NCBI RefSeq assembly: GCF_002925845.1
Contig: NZ_PDNI01000077.1
Coordinates: forward strand, 1-64,000
Source of the DNA: Roseovarius nitratireducens
GTDB taxonomy: Bacteria > Pseudomonadota > Alphaproteobacteria > Rhodobacterales > Rhodobacteraceae
Length of the DNA stretch: 64,000 bases
Reading direction: 5' to 3'
Shown here: positions 1 to 8,991 of the stretch, piece after piece
Layout of the letters: every line of letters starts with the position of its first letter
How positions within the stretch are numbered: the stretch's first letter is position 1
Program-made: the position numbers and the translations under genes
The notes under the pieces: model-generated
What the model saw: the letters and a program-made list of their open reading frames with translations, nothing else
Told to the model about the DNA's origin: nothing
The model's database searches: none

Positions 1-1128
1 CTGCGCGGGCAGGAAGGCACCATGTCCGAGATCGACCATGACACGGTCGCCTATCATTTCCATGAGCCGCTGGGCGTCGTGGGGCAGATCATCCCGTGGA
101 ATTTCTCGATCCTGATGGCCGCGTGGAAGCTGGCCCCGGCGCTGGCCGCCGGCAACTGCGTCGTGCTGAAACCGGCCGAGCAGACGCCCGCGGCGATCAT
201 GGTTATGGCCGAGCTCATCGCCGATCTGCTGCCCGCCGGGGTGCTGAACATCGTAAACGGCTATGGCGCCGAAGTGGGTGCGGCCCTCGCCCGCAGCCCA
301 CGGATTGCCAAGATCGCTTTCACCGGCTCGACCGAGACCGGGCGCAAGATCATGCAGGCCGCGACCGAGAACCTGATCCCCGTCACGCTGGAACTGGGGG
401 GCAAGTCGCCCAACATCTTCTTCTCGGACGTGATGGCGCAGGACGATGCTTTCCTCGACAAGGCGGTGGAGGGGTTCGTGCTCTTCGCTTTTAACCAGGG
501 CGAGGTCTGCACCTGCCCCAGCCGCGCGCTGATCCAGGAGGATATCTACGAGGAGTTCATCGCCCGCTGCATCGAGCGTGTGAAGGCGATCAAGCAGGGC
601 GATCCGCGTGACCCCGAAACCATGGTTGGCGCGCAGGCGAGCCAAGAGCAGCAGGAGAAAATCCTCTCCTACCTGACGATCGGTGTGCAAGAGGGCGCCG
701 AGGTGCTGACGGGGGGCGGTGTGGCGCGCTTCAATGGCGATCTTGCGGGCGGATTCTACATCCAGCCCACGATCCTGAAAGGCCACAACAAGATGCGCGT
801 CTTCCAGGAGGAAATCTTCGGCCCCGTCGTGTCGGTCACGACCTTCAAGGACGAGGCCGAGGCATTGGCCATTGCCAATGACACGATGTACGGCCTCGGG
901 GCCGGTGTCTGGACGCGCGACGGTACCCGCGCCTATCGCTTCGGCCGCGCGATCGAGGCAGGCCGTGTCTGGGTCAACAACTATCACGCCTACCCAGCGC
1001 ATGCGGCCTTCGGCGGCTACAAGCAGTCGGGCATCGGGCGCGAAACCCACAAGATGATGCTCGATCACTACCAGCAGACCAAGAACATGCTGGTCAGCTA
1101 CAACCCCAACAAGCTCGGCTTTTTCTAA
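1..1128 (+). CDS. Aldehyde dehydrogenase, N-terminus outside window
   Basis: NAD(P)-dependent oxidation of an aldehyde to its acid. The reading frame is open from base 1, and the codons before the ATG at 22 (LRGQEGT) already match this family, so the gene starts upstream and about 130 residues are missing. Visible motifs are the cofactor-side IPWNFS and KPAEQTP, the catalytic Glu in LELGGKSP and the catalytic Cys in GEVCTCPSR (codon 508-510). These resemble the AldB/ExaC acetaldehyde dehydrogenase group. The following genes concern amine oxidation, so an amine-derived aldehyde is a plausible substrate; that part is inference. Confidence 0.93.
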   Translation: MRGQEGTMSEIDHDTVAYHFHEPLGVVGQIIPWNFSILMAAWKLAPALAAGNCVVLKPAEQTPAAIMVMAELIADLLPAGVLNIVNGYGAEVGAALARSPRIAKIAFTGSTETGRKIMQAATENLIPVTLELGGKSPNIFFSDVMAQDDAFLDKAVEGFVLFAFNQGEVCTCPSRALIQEDIYEEFIARCIERVKAIKQGDPRDPETMVGAQASQEQQEKILSYLTIGVQEGAEVLTGGGVARFNGDLAGGFYIQPTILKGHNKMRVFQEEIFGPVVSVTTFKDEAEALAIANDTMYGLGAGVWTRDGTRAYRFGRAIEAGRVWVNNYHAYPAHAAFGGYKQSGIGRETHKMMLDHYQQTKNMLVSYNPNKLGFF

Positions 1129-1137
1129 GCCGTAGCC

Positions 1138-1183
1138 GGCGGGCGGCCCTGCAATCGCTCCCGCGCCCAAAGGGCCGCCCGCC
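1138..1183 (+). terminator. 13-bp perfect hairpin after the aldehyde dehydrogenase
   Basis: GGCGGGCGGCCCT (1138-1150) is the exact reverse complement of 1171-1183, with a 20-nt loop. It begins 9 nt after the stop codon, between two convergent genes. No T-run follows on the plus strand, so this is a stable 3'-end structure rather than a textbook intrinsic terminator. Confidence 0.5.
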
Positions 1184-1314
1184 ACCAAACCGTTAATGGG
1201 AGGCGCCCCCTTCGCCGCCCCGCTGCCCACAGATAGAACACTGCGGCGAACAAGGCGGGATTCCACCAAGGCCCCCGGACGAGCGCGATCATAGAAAGCG
1301 GATTCTCGAACCGT

Positions 1315-1791
1315 TCAATCGGCGCAGATGGGCACGGTTTCGCCCGATGTGGCCACCAGGGCATCCCGCGGCGCCAGACGCAGCACCACCCCGCGTTTCC
1401 CGCCGTTGATGCAGATCTTCGACAGCGTCAGAATCGTAGCGTCGAACAGCACCGGACAGGGCTTTTTTTGCGCGATCGGGCTGATTCCGCCGACAGTGTA
1501 GCCGGTCTGCCGCAGGAGCGCCTCGCGTGAGAACATCGACGCGCGCTTCCCGCCGAAATGTCTGGCGACCGTCTTCAACGCCACGGTCCGGGCAACCGGG
1601 ATCACGGCACATACGGGGGATTGGTCCACCGCAACCATCAACGTCTTGAACATCGCGTCAGGCTCGATGCCAAGCGCCGCGGCGGCATGGCGCCCAAGCT
1701 CACCTTCGGTGGCATCGAAGGCGTAGGTCAGAACCTGGAAGGGAATATCCAGGGTTTCGAGCCGGCGAACGGCAGGTGTGCTAACGGCCAT
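1315..1791 (-). CDS. ybaK: YbaK/EbsC-family aminoacyl-tRNA deacylase
   Basis: A 158-residue single-domain protein of the YbaK type, which hydrolyses mischarged Cys-tRNA(Pro). Family features seen are the early STPAVRRL segment, the conserved lysine in MFKTLM, the glycine pair in TVGGISP, and the C-terminal block that closes the substrate pocket. The length is normal for the stand-alone form. The start is supported by GGAAGA just upstream. It runs convergent to the aldehyde dehydrogenase and has no functional link to its neighbours that I can see. Confidence 0.88.
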   Translation of the reverse strand: MAVSTPAVRRLETLDIPFQVLTYAFDATEGELGRHAAAALGIEPDAMFKTLMVAVDQSPVCAVIPVARTVALKTVARHFGGKRASMFSREALLRQTGYTVGGISPIAQKKPCPVLFDATILTLSKICINGGKRGVVLRLAPRDALVATSGETVPICAD

Positions 1792-1957
1792 AGGTCTTCC
1801 AGATGTCTTAGGGAGCAGGCCCCGGGGGCGCAGTTTCGCCAGTTTAACAGTTGCGGACGGTCGGCCAAGGCTTCTTCAATCGTCAACCGACCGCGCAGAA
1901 TATGGTGTTCGGCGGGAACCGGGCCCCGCCGAACACGATCTGTCAGTCTCCAACCTG

Positions 1958-2770
1958 TCACCCAAGCTGGGCGTAGGCCTCGATTTCGACCTTCTGCCAG
2001 GGACGCATCATGGAAACCACTTGGACCAGCGTGGAGGCCGGACGAACGTCACCGAATACTTCGCAATGGGCCCGGGCCACTTCCTCGGCATCGTTGATGT
2101 CGCGCAGATAGACCACCGTGCGCACCACGTCCGAGAAGCTGGCGCCACCCTCGGCCAACGCCTTTTCGATGGTTTCGAAGATCGCCTTGGCCTGGATGTA
2201 AGGGCCGCTCTTCTCGTAACCGGCCGGGGCGCAGGTGCCTGAGACATGCACATGGTCGGATGTCGCGAAGGCGCGGGAATAGCCATACACGCCTTCGAAC
2301 GCGCCGCCCGACGAGATCCCTTTCCTCGCAGAGGTCCGCTGTGCATAGGCCTCGATCTCGACCTTCTGCCAAGGCCGCATCATCGAAACGACCTGAACCA
2401 GTGTGCTTGCCGGCCGGATATCCCCGAACACCTCGCAATGGGCACGAGCCACTTCTTCGGCATCGTAGATGTCGCGCAGGAACACGGTCGTGCGCACGAC
2501 CTCGTCGAATGAGCTGCCGGCCTCGGCCAATGCGGTCTCAATGGTCTTGAAGATCGCTCGGGCCTGAAGATAGGCGGTCTGCTTTTCGCAGCTTGCCGGG
2601 GCGCATGTGCCCGAAACGTGGACATGGTCGCCGTAGGACACGGCGCGGGAATACCCGAACACGTCCTCGAACGCGCCGCCAGAGGACACGTTCTTGCGAG
2701 CCTTGGCGCTGCGGCGTGTCGTGCCGCCCTGCACGGGGGTGATGTCTTGCTGAGTGCTGTCTTTCGGCAT
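1958..2770 (-). CDS. Tandem two-domain Rid (YjgF/YER057c/UK114) family protein
   Basis: 270 residues made of two Rid domains of about 120 residues, roughly 79% identical to each other, joined by a very short linker. Canonical RidA hydrolyses enamine/imine intermediates using an Arg in a PAR-S motif. Both halves here read RPASTLVQV, so that Arg is replaced by Ser, placing them with the Rid subfamilies that lack the classical residue. The last 40 residues of the halves differ at only about one position, yet their codons differ widely, which indicates an old duplication under constraint. GGGAGG lies 5 nt before the ATG at 2770, so that start is preferred over the ATG at 2782 that overlaps the ribosome site. 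It is probably co-transcribed with the oxidase upstream (38-nt gap). Confidence 0.88.
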   Translation of the reverse strand: MPKDSTQQDITPVQGGTTRRSAKARKNVSSGGAFEDVFGYSRAVSYGDHVHVSGTCAPASCEKQTAYLQARAIFKTIETALAEAGSSFDEVVRTTVFLRDIYDAEEVARAHCEVFGDIRPASTLVQVVSMMRPWQKVEIEAYAQRTSARKGISSGGAFEGVYGYSRAFATSDHVHVSGTCAPAGYEKSGPYIQAKAIFETIEKALAEGGASFSDVVRTVVYLRDINDAEEVARAHCEVFGDVRPASTLVQVVSMMRPWQKVEIEAYAQLG

Positions 2771-2808
2771 GGTACCTCCCATTTATTTGCCGGTGGATTT
2801 GAAATTGT

Positions 2809-4173
2809 TCAGGTGTAGGAATCCTTGACCCGGTACCAGCTCTCGACGACGGGCACGGCGCGGTCGGCGACGAAGTGGAATGGATGTGTCGGGAAGGTGA
2901 TGTCGTCGAATTCTGTGCGCCCCTTGGGGTCGCCCAGCACCTTCAAAGCAATCTTGTGACCGAAATAGGTGGAGCGGGTGACGCCGGTCCCGCAATAACC
3001 CATCGCAAAGTGTATGCCCTTGGGCGTCTTGCCCAGATGCGGCAGCTCATCGAACGTGTAGCCAATCTGGCCCGTCCAGCCATGGGTCGCCTTGACCGCG
3101 CCCAGATCGGGGAATACCCGCAGCATGTCCGCCGCCAGATGCCCGAAGGCATGCGGCGTATTGGCGCGGACCATCCGGCCCACGCGCCCGCCCCAAATCA
3201 GCCGTGGCTCGGACGGCGCAGCGCGGAAATAGAAAAAGACCCGTGCCGAGTTGCCATACATGCGCTTGGCAGGCATCAGCGCGTCAATCGTCTGTTGCGG
3301 CACGGTTTCGGTGACGATCACCGAGGACGGCACTTGGACGATCCGCCGGCTCAGGTAGCGGTCGAAGCCCCTTGTGTAGCCATTGGTGGCCGCAATGACG
3401 TTGGCGGCGCGAATTGGCCCGGCAGGAGTGGAGACGACGAATTCACGTCCGTCCGCCTCGATTCCCAGAGCGGGTGTCTCTTCCAGCAGCACGGCACCGG
3501 AGTCGCGCAGCCGCGTCACCAGCGCATGGTGATAGAGGCCGGGATGCAGACTTGCATCGTCAGGTAGCACAGAGCCGCCGTGAAAGAAATCGGTGTAAAT
3601 CTCTTTGTGCTGATCTTCCTTGGGCACCATGAATGACTCGACGCCAGCGTGTTTACGCAAATCCTCCATGTCGCGGGCCATGGCGTCATAGTGAGCAGGG
3701 CGAACCGCGCCGCGGAACCGCCCGCAGCGGCCGAAATGGCAGTCCAGCTTCTCCACCCGAATCAGCTCTTCAATGTAGTCCAGCATCGCGACGCCCTCGA
3801 GCAGCAGCGCTTTCGCTTTCAGTTCGCCGAACATCTCGATCAGCGTTTTCACATGGAACTTCTGGTTTCCGCTGCCCAGCTGGCTGCCGTTTCGGGTGCT
3901 GGCGCCCGCGCCCAGTTGATCCTTCTCCAGCACCGCCACTGAACGACCCGCACGGACCAGCGTCAACGCGGCCGAAAGTCCAGTAAAACCGGATCCGATC
4001 ACCGCCACATCGACCTTTTCCGGCTGCGGCAGACGCTCGCCCCCGGAGGCATCTGGAATCTGTCTCCAATAGGGTTCGCAACACAGTGCGGCGGGAACTC
4101 CGCCTTGGGGCGGGGCTGCCTTTCCAGCAAGCTCGGCAAGCGTTGGTTGACGGTCGGCGGAGGGCTTTGTCAT
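2809..4173 (-). CDS. FAD-dependent amine oxidoreductase (DAO/PuuB-like)
   Basis: A 454-residue DAO-superfamily flavoenzyme. The FAD dinucleotide motif VAVIGSGFTGLSAAL lies at about residues 56-70, followed by LEKDQLGAGAS and RNGSQLG, which is typical of the gamma-glutamylputrescine oxidase and DadA-like group. The C-terminal FAD-contact region contains GYCGTGVTRS. It would oxidise a secondary amine or N-substituted amino acid to an imine or aldehyde. It is divergent from the type III glutamine synthetase operon and followed by the tandem Rid gene, so gamma-glutamylated or N-alkyl-glutamate substrates are attractive, but the substrate is not readable from sequence. Confidence 0.88.
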   Translation of the reverse strand: MTKPSADRQPTLAELAGKAAPPQGGVPAALCCEPYWRQIPDASGGERLPQPEKVDVAVIGSGFTGLSAALTLVRAGRSVAVLEKDQLGAGASTRNGSQLGSGNQKFHVKTLIEMFGELKAKALLLEGVAMLDYIEELIRVEKLDCHFGRCGRFRGAVRPAHYDAMARDMEDLRKHAGVESFMVPKEDQHKEIYTDFFHGGSVLPDDASLHPGLYHHALVTRLRDSGAVLLEETPALGIEADGREFVVSTPAGPIRAANVIAATNGYTRGFDRYLSRRIVQVPSSVIVTETVPQQTIDALMPAKRMYGNSARVFFYFRAAPSEPRLIWGGRVGRMVRANTPHAFGHLAADMLRVFPDLGAVKATHGWTGQIGYTFDELPHLGKTPKGIHFAMGYCGTGVTRSTYFGHKIALKVLGDPKGRTEFDDITFPTHPFHFVADRAVPVVESWYRVKDSYT

Positions 4174-4343
4174 CTCGTTGCTTTCTTACAGGTCCAAGCG
4201 CGTTTTCCCGCGCATCCAGAAGCCGCAGGTGTGGGAAGTGATATGCATCTAATACAAAAAGATTGCGCTTCCTGCAACTTTTCTTTACACCTCGAGACAT
4301 AGACAAAAACTGAACAGGACAAACCACGGGAGGTTGGAATACC
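4174..4343. promoter_or_regulatory. Divergent control region, oxidase/glnT
   Basis: 170 nt separate two divergent starts. A near-palindrome, AAAAGATTGC-N7-GCAACTTTT (about 4257-4281), with core TTGC-N7-GCAA at 4263-4277, is a candidate operator, perhaps for the XRE-cupin regulator encoded at 8992. GGGAGG lies 10 nt before the glnT ATG. No convincing -35/-10 pair could be fixed. Confidence 0.35.
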
Positions 4344-5738
4344 ATGAATGCAGAGAAGACAAAGTCCGGACGGCACTCCTTCGGCGCCTTAGCGACACCA
4401 CTGGGACTGACCGGGGATTCAGCCCTGGAATTCCTCAAGAAAAATGGTGTTCACTTTGTGTTGGCGCAATTCGTCGACATTCACGGTGTCGCCAAGAGCA
4501 AAGCCGTTCCGCGGCACCATCTGGGGGATCTGCTGACTGACGGCGCAGGCTTTGCCGGGGCCGGCGCCTGGGGTCTCGGCATAAAACCTCACGAATCGGA
4601 ATATATGGTGCGCTGCGAACTCGACACGCTGCGCCTGAAGCCCTGGCGCCCCGAATACGCCTCGATGTTCGGCGTCGGCTTGGTCGATGGCGAAGAGCAT
4701 CCGATCGACACCCGCAACGTACTGCGCCGCCAACTTGACCGGCTGGCCAAACGCGGGCTGAAGCTGAATACGGGCATGGAACCTGAGTTCATCCTGCTCC
4801 GGGAACAGAACGGCGAGTTCGTCCCCTTCGACGAAACCGACAAGCTGGCCAAGGCCGCCTACGATTATCGCGGGCTGTCGCGCGCCCGGGAATTCCTGCA
4901 TCCGCTCGTCGAGACGCTCGAGGCGGTTGGCATCGACGTCTACCAGATCGACCACGAGGACGCCAACGGCCAGTATGAGATCAATTTCAGGTACAACGAA
5001 GCGCTTCGCACCGCAGATCAGATCACGTACTTCAAGATGGCGGCCGCCGAGATTGCTCATGATATCGGGGCGATCTGTACCTTCATGCCCAAACCTAAGG
5101 CCGAATCCACCGGCAACGGGATGCACATCCACCTATCGCTGGAGGATGAGAGCGGCAAGAACGCATTCGGCGACGATAGCGACCCCCGGGGCATGGGGCT
5201 GAGCAAGCTGGCCTACCATTTCCTTGGAGGACTCCTGGCGCATGCGCCGGCGCTTACCGCTCTCTTGGCGCCCACGGTCAACTCCTACAAGCGGCTGGTT
5301 GTCGGGAACAACCTGTCCGGCACCACCTGGGCGCCGGTTTACGTCGCCTATGGCGACAACAACCGCACGGCCATGGTGCGCGTGCCTTACGGGCGCCTGG
5401 AGCTGCGTGTCGGCGACTCCGCGATGAACCCATATCTCGCGACGGCCGCGATGCTGGCGGCGGGTCTCGACGGGGTCGACCGCGAGCTCGACCCGGGCGA
5501 GCCCCATAACATCAACTTCTACGACCTGTCGCTGAAACAGATCGCGGAAATGGCTGTCGATGTGCTGCCGCAGAACCTGAACGAAGCGCTCGCGGCCCTG
5601 CGCAGCGACAGTTTGTTCGCCGACACGTTGGGCGAGGAGCTCATCTCGGAGTTCCTCGAGATCAAGCAAGAGGAATGGACGGAATACCACCGGTCGGTCT
5701 CGCAATGGGAGATCAACCGGTATTTGCGGTTTTACTAA
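4344..5738 (+). CDS. glnT: Type III glutamine synthetase (GlnT/GmaS-like)
   Basis: A 464-residue glutamine synthetase fold. The N-terminal beta-grasp segment is FVDIHGVAKSKAVP, followed by the catalytic-domain motifs MEPEFILL, QYEINF, GNGMHIHLSL and RVPYGRLELRVGD, which carry the metal and glutamate ligands. The type III group includes GlnT and gamma-glutamylmethylamide synthetase (GmaS), which ligate glutamate to ammonia or methylamine. The three downstream genes, 18, 1 and 1 nt apart, are split glutamate-synthase-like subunits, the arrangement known from glnT-glxBCD and from N-methylglutamate pathways. Whether the amine is ammonia, methylamine or a larger amine cannot be decided here. Confidence 0.88.
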   Translation: MNAEKTKSGRHSFGALATPLGLTGDSALEFLKKNGVHFVLAQFVDIHGVAKSKAVPRHHLGDLLTDGAGFAGAGAWGLGIKPHESEYMVRCELDTLRLKPWRPEYASMFGVGLVDGEEHPIDTRNVLRRQLDRLAKRGLKLNTGMEPEFILLREQNGEFVPFDETDKLAKAAYDYRGLSRAREFLHPLVETLEAVGIDVYQIDHEDANGQYEINFRYNEALRTADQITYFKMAAAEIAHDIGAICTFMPKPKAESTGNGMHIHLSLEDESGKNAFGDDSDPRGMGLSKLAYHFLGGLLAHAPALTALLAPTVNSYKRLVVGNNLSGTTWAPVYVAYGDNNRTAMVRVPYGRLELRVGDSAMNPYLATAAMLAAGLDGVDRELDPGEPHNINFYDLSLKQIAEMAVDVLPQNLNEALAALRSDSLFADTLGEELISEFLEIKQEEWTEYHRSVSQWEINRYLRFY

Positions 5739-5756
5739 CTAGGAAGGAAGAAAAAC

Positions 5757-6650
5757 ATGTGCGGAATTGCAGGTTTGTTTATCAAGAACAAGGCGCTAGA
5801 GTCTCAAATGGGCGTCATGTTGGCGCAGATGACCTCGACGCTCTGCGGTCGTGGCCCGGACTCAGCCGGGTTCGCCATCTATACGACCGACGATCCGGGC
5901 TTTACCAAGCTGTCGGTCATCGCGCAGGGCGATGCCGATCTCGATAGTCTCCATGAGCAGATGTGCCGGGAGGTCGCCCCGGAGATCCAGAAATCGGCGA
6001 CCGGCAGCAATGTCGTCTTCCGGGTGCCCGACGCCAAGGCGGGACAGGCCATCGAATGGATCGATGCCCGCCCCGCCGAACTGGCGCTAATCGGTCAGGG
6101 CAAGCGTCTGGAGATGTACAAGGACGTAGGCTATCCCGACGACGTGGCCGAGCGTTTTGGCATCGCCCAGATGCGTGGCACGCACGGTATCGCCCATACC
6201 CGGATGGCGACGGAATCCGCAGTAACGCCGGAAGGGGCGCACCCGTTCTCGACCGCCAACGACCAGTGCCTGGTGCACAATGGCTCGATTTCGAACCACG
6301 CCTCGATGCGCCGCGCCCTGCGCAAGGACGGCATCAAGGTCCGGACCGAGAACGACAGCGAAGTAGCCGCAGGCTACCTCAGCCAGCAGATGCACCAAGG
6401 CAAGTCGCTTGGCGACGCGCTCGACTCATCGCTCGACGTTCTGGACGGATTCTTCACCTTCGTGGTCGGCACCGAGAATGGCTTCGGCGTCCTGCGCGAC
6501 CCCATCGCCTGCAAACCGGCGGTCATGGCCGAGACCAACGACTACGTCGCTTTCGCCTCCGAATACAAATCGCTGACCGGCCTGCCAGGCATTGAAAATG
6601 CCCGCGTCTGGGAACCGACCCCGGCCCACAGCTACTTCTGGGAGCATTGA
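5757..6650 (+). CDS. glxB: Class II glutamine amidotransferase subunit (GlxB/MgsA type)
   Basis: 297 residues beginning MCGIAGLF, so after Met removal Cys2 is the N-terminal nucleophile of an Ntn glutaminase. Further family motifs are RGTHGIAHTRMAT, HPFS and LVHNGSISN for glutamine binding. It is the detached first domain of a glutamate-synthase-like enzyme. In N-methylglutamate synthase the equivalent subunit is MgsA. An AGGAAGG-type ribosome site precedes the ATG. It is followed 1 nt later by glxC, consistent with one transcript. Confidence 0.85.
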   Translation: MCGIAGLFIKNKALESQMGVMLAQMTSTLCGRGPDSAGFAIYTTDDPGFTKLSVIAQGDADLDSLHEQMCREVAPEIQKSATGSNVVFRVPDAKAGQAIEWIDARPAELALIGQGKRLEMYKDVGYPDDVAERFGIAQMRGTHGIAHTRMATESAVTPEGAHPFSTANDQCLVHNGSISNHASMRRALRKDGIKVRTENDSEVAAGYLSQQMHQGKSLGDALDSSLDVLDGFFTFVVGTENGFGVLRDPIACKPAVMAETNDYVAFASEYKSLTGLPGIENARVWEPTPAHSYFWEH

Positions 6651-6651
6651 G

Positions 6652-7374
6652 ATGACGACCAACACCCTTCAAAAGGCGGGCAATGAGACGGTCTTCGACC
6701 TGTCCCGATCTTCCGTCCGCGACCTGAACGCCTATCTTCACGAACTGCCTGCTAATCGCCCCTGCGACCCGGTGCGTGTCACCCACCTGACCGGGGACCA
6801 TTCGGTCGTCGCGGGGCTGGACGCGGATCTGGATATTCAGGTCGATGGCCATGTGGGCTATTTCTGCGGCGGCATGCTGCGCCAAGCCCGGCTGACCATC
6901 AACGGAAACGCCGGTCAGGGCGTCGGATCGAACATCGAATCCGGCCAGATCCACGTGCGTGGCGATGCCAGCCAGTCCGCTGGCGCCACCGGCCGCGGCG
7001 GGCGCCTCGTCATCGACGGCAACGCCTCTGCGCGCTGCGGTATCTCGCTCAAGGGCACCGATATCATCGTGAAGGGCAATATTGGCCACCTCTCCGCGTT
7101 CATGGCTCAGAGCGGGCGCTTGGTGGTCTTCGGCGATGCCGGCGACTCCCTCGGCGACTCCCTTTACGAGGCGCATATCTATGTGCGCGGCTCGGTGGCC
7201 AGCCTCGGCGCCGACTGCATCGCCAAGAAAATGCGCGATGAGCATCGCAAGGAACTGGCCGAACTGCTGGAAGCCGCGGGCGAGGCGGGCAAGGTCGATG
7301 TGAACGACTTCACCCGCTACGGCTCGGCACGGCAGCTCTACAACTTCAAAGTCGACAATATCGGAGCCTACTAA
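6652..7374 (+). CDS. glxC: GXGXG-repeat glutamate synthase-like subunit (GlxC/MgsB type)
   Basis: 240 residues that match the C-terminal beta-helix (GXGXG) domain of the GltB large subunit, present here as a separate protein. Repeated turns such as GHVGYFCGGM, GNAGQGVGSN, GDASQSAGATGRGG and GNASARCGIS are visible. This domain links the amidotransferase and FMN domains in glutamate synthase. The start ATG is 1 nt after the glxB stop, so translational coupling is likely. Confidence 0.85.
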   Translation: MTTNTLQKAGNETVFDLSRSSVRDLNAYLHELPANRPCDPVRVTHLTGDHSVVAGLDADLDIQVDGHVGYFCGGMLRQARLTINGNAGQGVGSNIESGQIHVRGDASQSAGATGRGGRLVIDGNASARCGISLKGTDIIVKGNIGHLSAFMAQSGRLVVFGDAGDSLGDSLYEAHIYVRGSVASLGADCIAKKMRDEHRKELAELLEAAGEAGKVDVNDFTRYGSARQLYNFKVDNIGAY

Positions 7375-7375
7375 C

Positions 7376-8707
7376 ATGTCGGAAACCATTCTTCCCCACA
7401 CGCCTCCGCGGATGTCGGCGACCTTTGACGACTATTCCCTTGCGGAGATCCGCCGGGCTGCAACCTCCGGTATCTATGATATCCGCGGCGGCGGCGCCAA
7501 GCGCAAGGTGCCCAGTTTCGACGATCTTCTGTTCCTGGGAGCGTCGATGTCGCGCTACCCGCTCGAAGGCTATCGCGAGAAATGCGACACCAGCGTCGTT
7601 CTGGGCACGCGCTTCGCGAAGAACCCCATCGAACTGAAGATCCCGATCACCATCGCCGGCATGAGCTTCGGCGCGCTGTCGGCGACCGCGAAAGAGGCGC
7701 TCGGCCGCGGGGCCAGTGCCATGGGCACCTCGACCACCACGGGTGACGGGGGCATGACCCCCGAAGAGCGCGGTCAGTCGACGACGCTCGTCTACCAGTA
7801 CCTTCCGTCGCGCTATGGCATGAATCTGCACGATCTGAAGAAGGCCGATGCCATCGAGATCGTCGTGGGGCAAGGCGCGAAGCCCGGCGGCGGCGGCATG
7901 CTCCTGGGGCAAAAAATCACCGACCGCGTGGCGCAGATGCGCACCCTGCCCAAGGGAATCGACCAGCGTTCCGCCTGCCGCCATCCCGACTGGACCGGCG
8001 CAGACGACCTGGAACTGAAGATCCAGGAACTGCGCGAGATCACCGACTGGGAAAAGCCGATCTATCTGAAGGTTGGCGCGTCGCGGCCCTACTACGACGT
8101 GGCGCTGGCTGTGAAATCCGGCGCCGATGTCGTGGTGCTCGACGGGATGCAGGGCGGCACTGCCGCAACGCAGGATGTGTTCATCGAGCATATCGGCATT
8201 CCGACCTTGGCGGCCATCCGCCCTGCCGTTCAGGCCCTTCAGGACCTTGGGATGCATCGCAAGGTGCAGCTGATCGTCTCGGGCGGGATCCGCAACGGCG
8301 CCGACGTGGCCAAGGCGCTGGCACTCGGCGCGGATGCCGTCGCGATCGGCACCGCAGCAATGGTTGCGCTCGGGGATAACGACCCCAAGTGGGAAGATGA
8401 GTATCAGAAGCTCGGCACGACCGCGGGTGCCTACGATGACTGGCAAGACGGCCGCGATCCCGCGGGCATCTCGACCCAGGACCCCGATCTAATGAAGCGC
8501 CTCGACCCGGTTCAGGGCGGTCGCAGGCTGGCCAATTACCTGTCGGTCCTGACGCTCGAAACTCAGACCATCGCGCGGGCCTGCGGCCACAACCATGTTC
8601 ACAACCTCGAACCCGAGGATCTGGTCGCGTTGACCGTTGAGGCCGCCGCAATGGCTCAGGTGCCGCTGGCCGGCACCGGTTGGATCCCGGGAAAGAGTGC
8701 CATGTGA
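7376..8707 (+). CDS. glxD: FMN-binding glutamate synthase-like subunit (GlxD/MgsC type)
   Basis: 443 residues equivalent to the FMN/synthase domain of GltB. Motifs visible are ITIAGMSFGALS, GQGAKPGGGGMLLG, VVLDGMQGGTAAT and IVSGGIRNGADVAKALALGADAVAIG, the last forming the FMN phosphate site of the TIM barrel. A Cys-rich stretch, as in the iron-sulfur region, is not obvious. As the last enzyme gene of the operon it would carry out the reductive amination or amine transfer step with GlxB and GlxC. The gene starts 1 nt after glxC. Confidence 0.86.
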   Translation: MSETILPHTPPRMSATFDDYSLAEIRRAATSGIYDIRGGGAKRKVPSFDDLLFLGASMSRYPLEGYREKCDTSVVLGTRFAKNPIELKIPITIAGMSFGALSATAKEALGRGASAMGTSTTTGDGGMTPEERGQSTTLVYQYLPSRYGMNLHDLKKADAIEIVVGQGAKPGGGGMLLGQKITDRVAQMRTLPKGIDQRSACRHPDWTGADDLELKIQELREITDWEKPIYLKVGASRPYYDVALAVKSGADVVVLDGMQGGTAATQDVFIEHIGIPTLAAIRPAVQALQDLGMHRKVQLIVSGGIRNGADVAKALALGADAVAIGTAAMVALGDNDPKWEDEYQKLGTTAGAYDDWQDGRDPAGISTQDPDLMKRLDPVQGGRRLANYLSVLTLETQTIARACGHNHVHNLEPEDLVALTVEAAAMAQVPLAGTGWIPGKSAM

Positions 8708-8991
8708 TCCAAATGCGCCGCCCCTTCCGCGGGGGGGGCGGGGCTGCCGACCACGTTTGGACTGGACGCGGGCCCGCGCCGGGGAATAGACTGGCGCGGG
8801 CGACGTTGTTATCGGCGCTGGGCCAGCGCGGCTTTCCGAAAAGTGCCCCGACAGAGCGACGTATCTTCGCCCCGGTGTCCAGTGCTGATCCGGGCAGCAG
8901 CCGTCGGGACCTTGACCGCGTCCCTGCCGTCCTGCATTCCATGGCGCCGCGCACACGTAAACCGAAAGCGGGCAGTTGCAAGGAGCCGAAT

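Noticed and set aside
1125-1292. A 55-codon minus-strand frame with a hydrophobic stretch, just after ybaK
   Set aside because: It lies across the 13-bp perfect hairpin, ends on the aldehyde dehydrogenase stop region and has no ribosome-binding site. Coding potential is not convincing.
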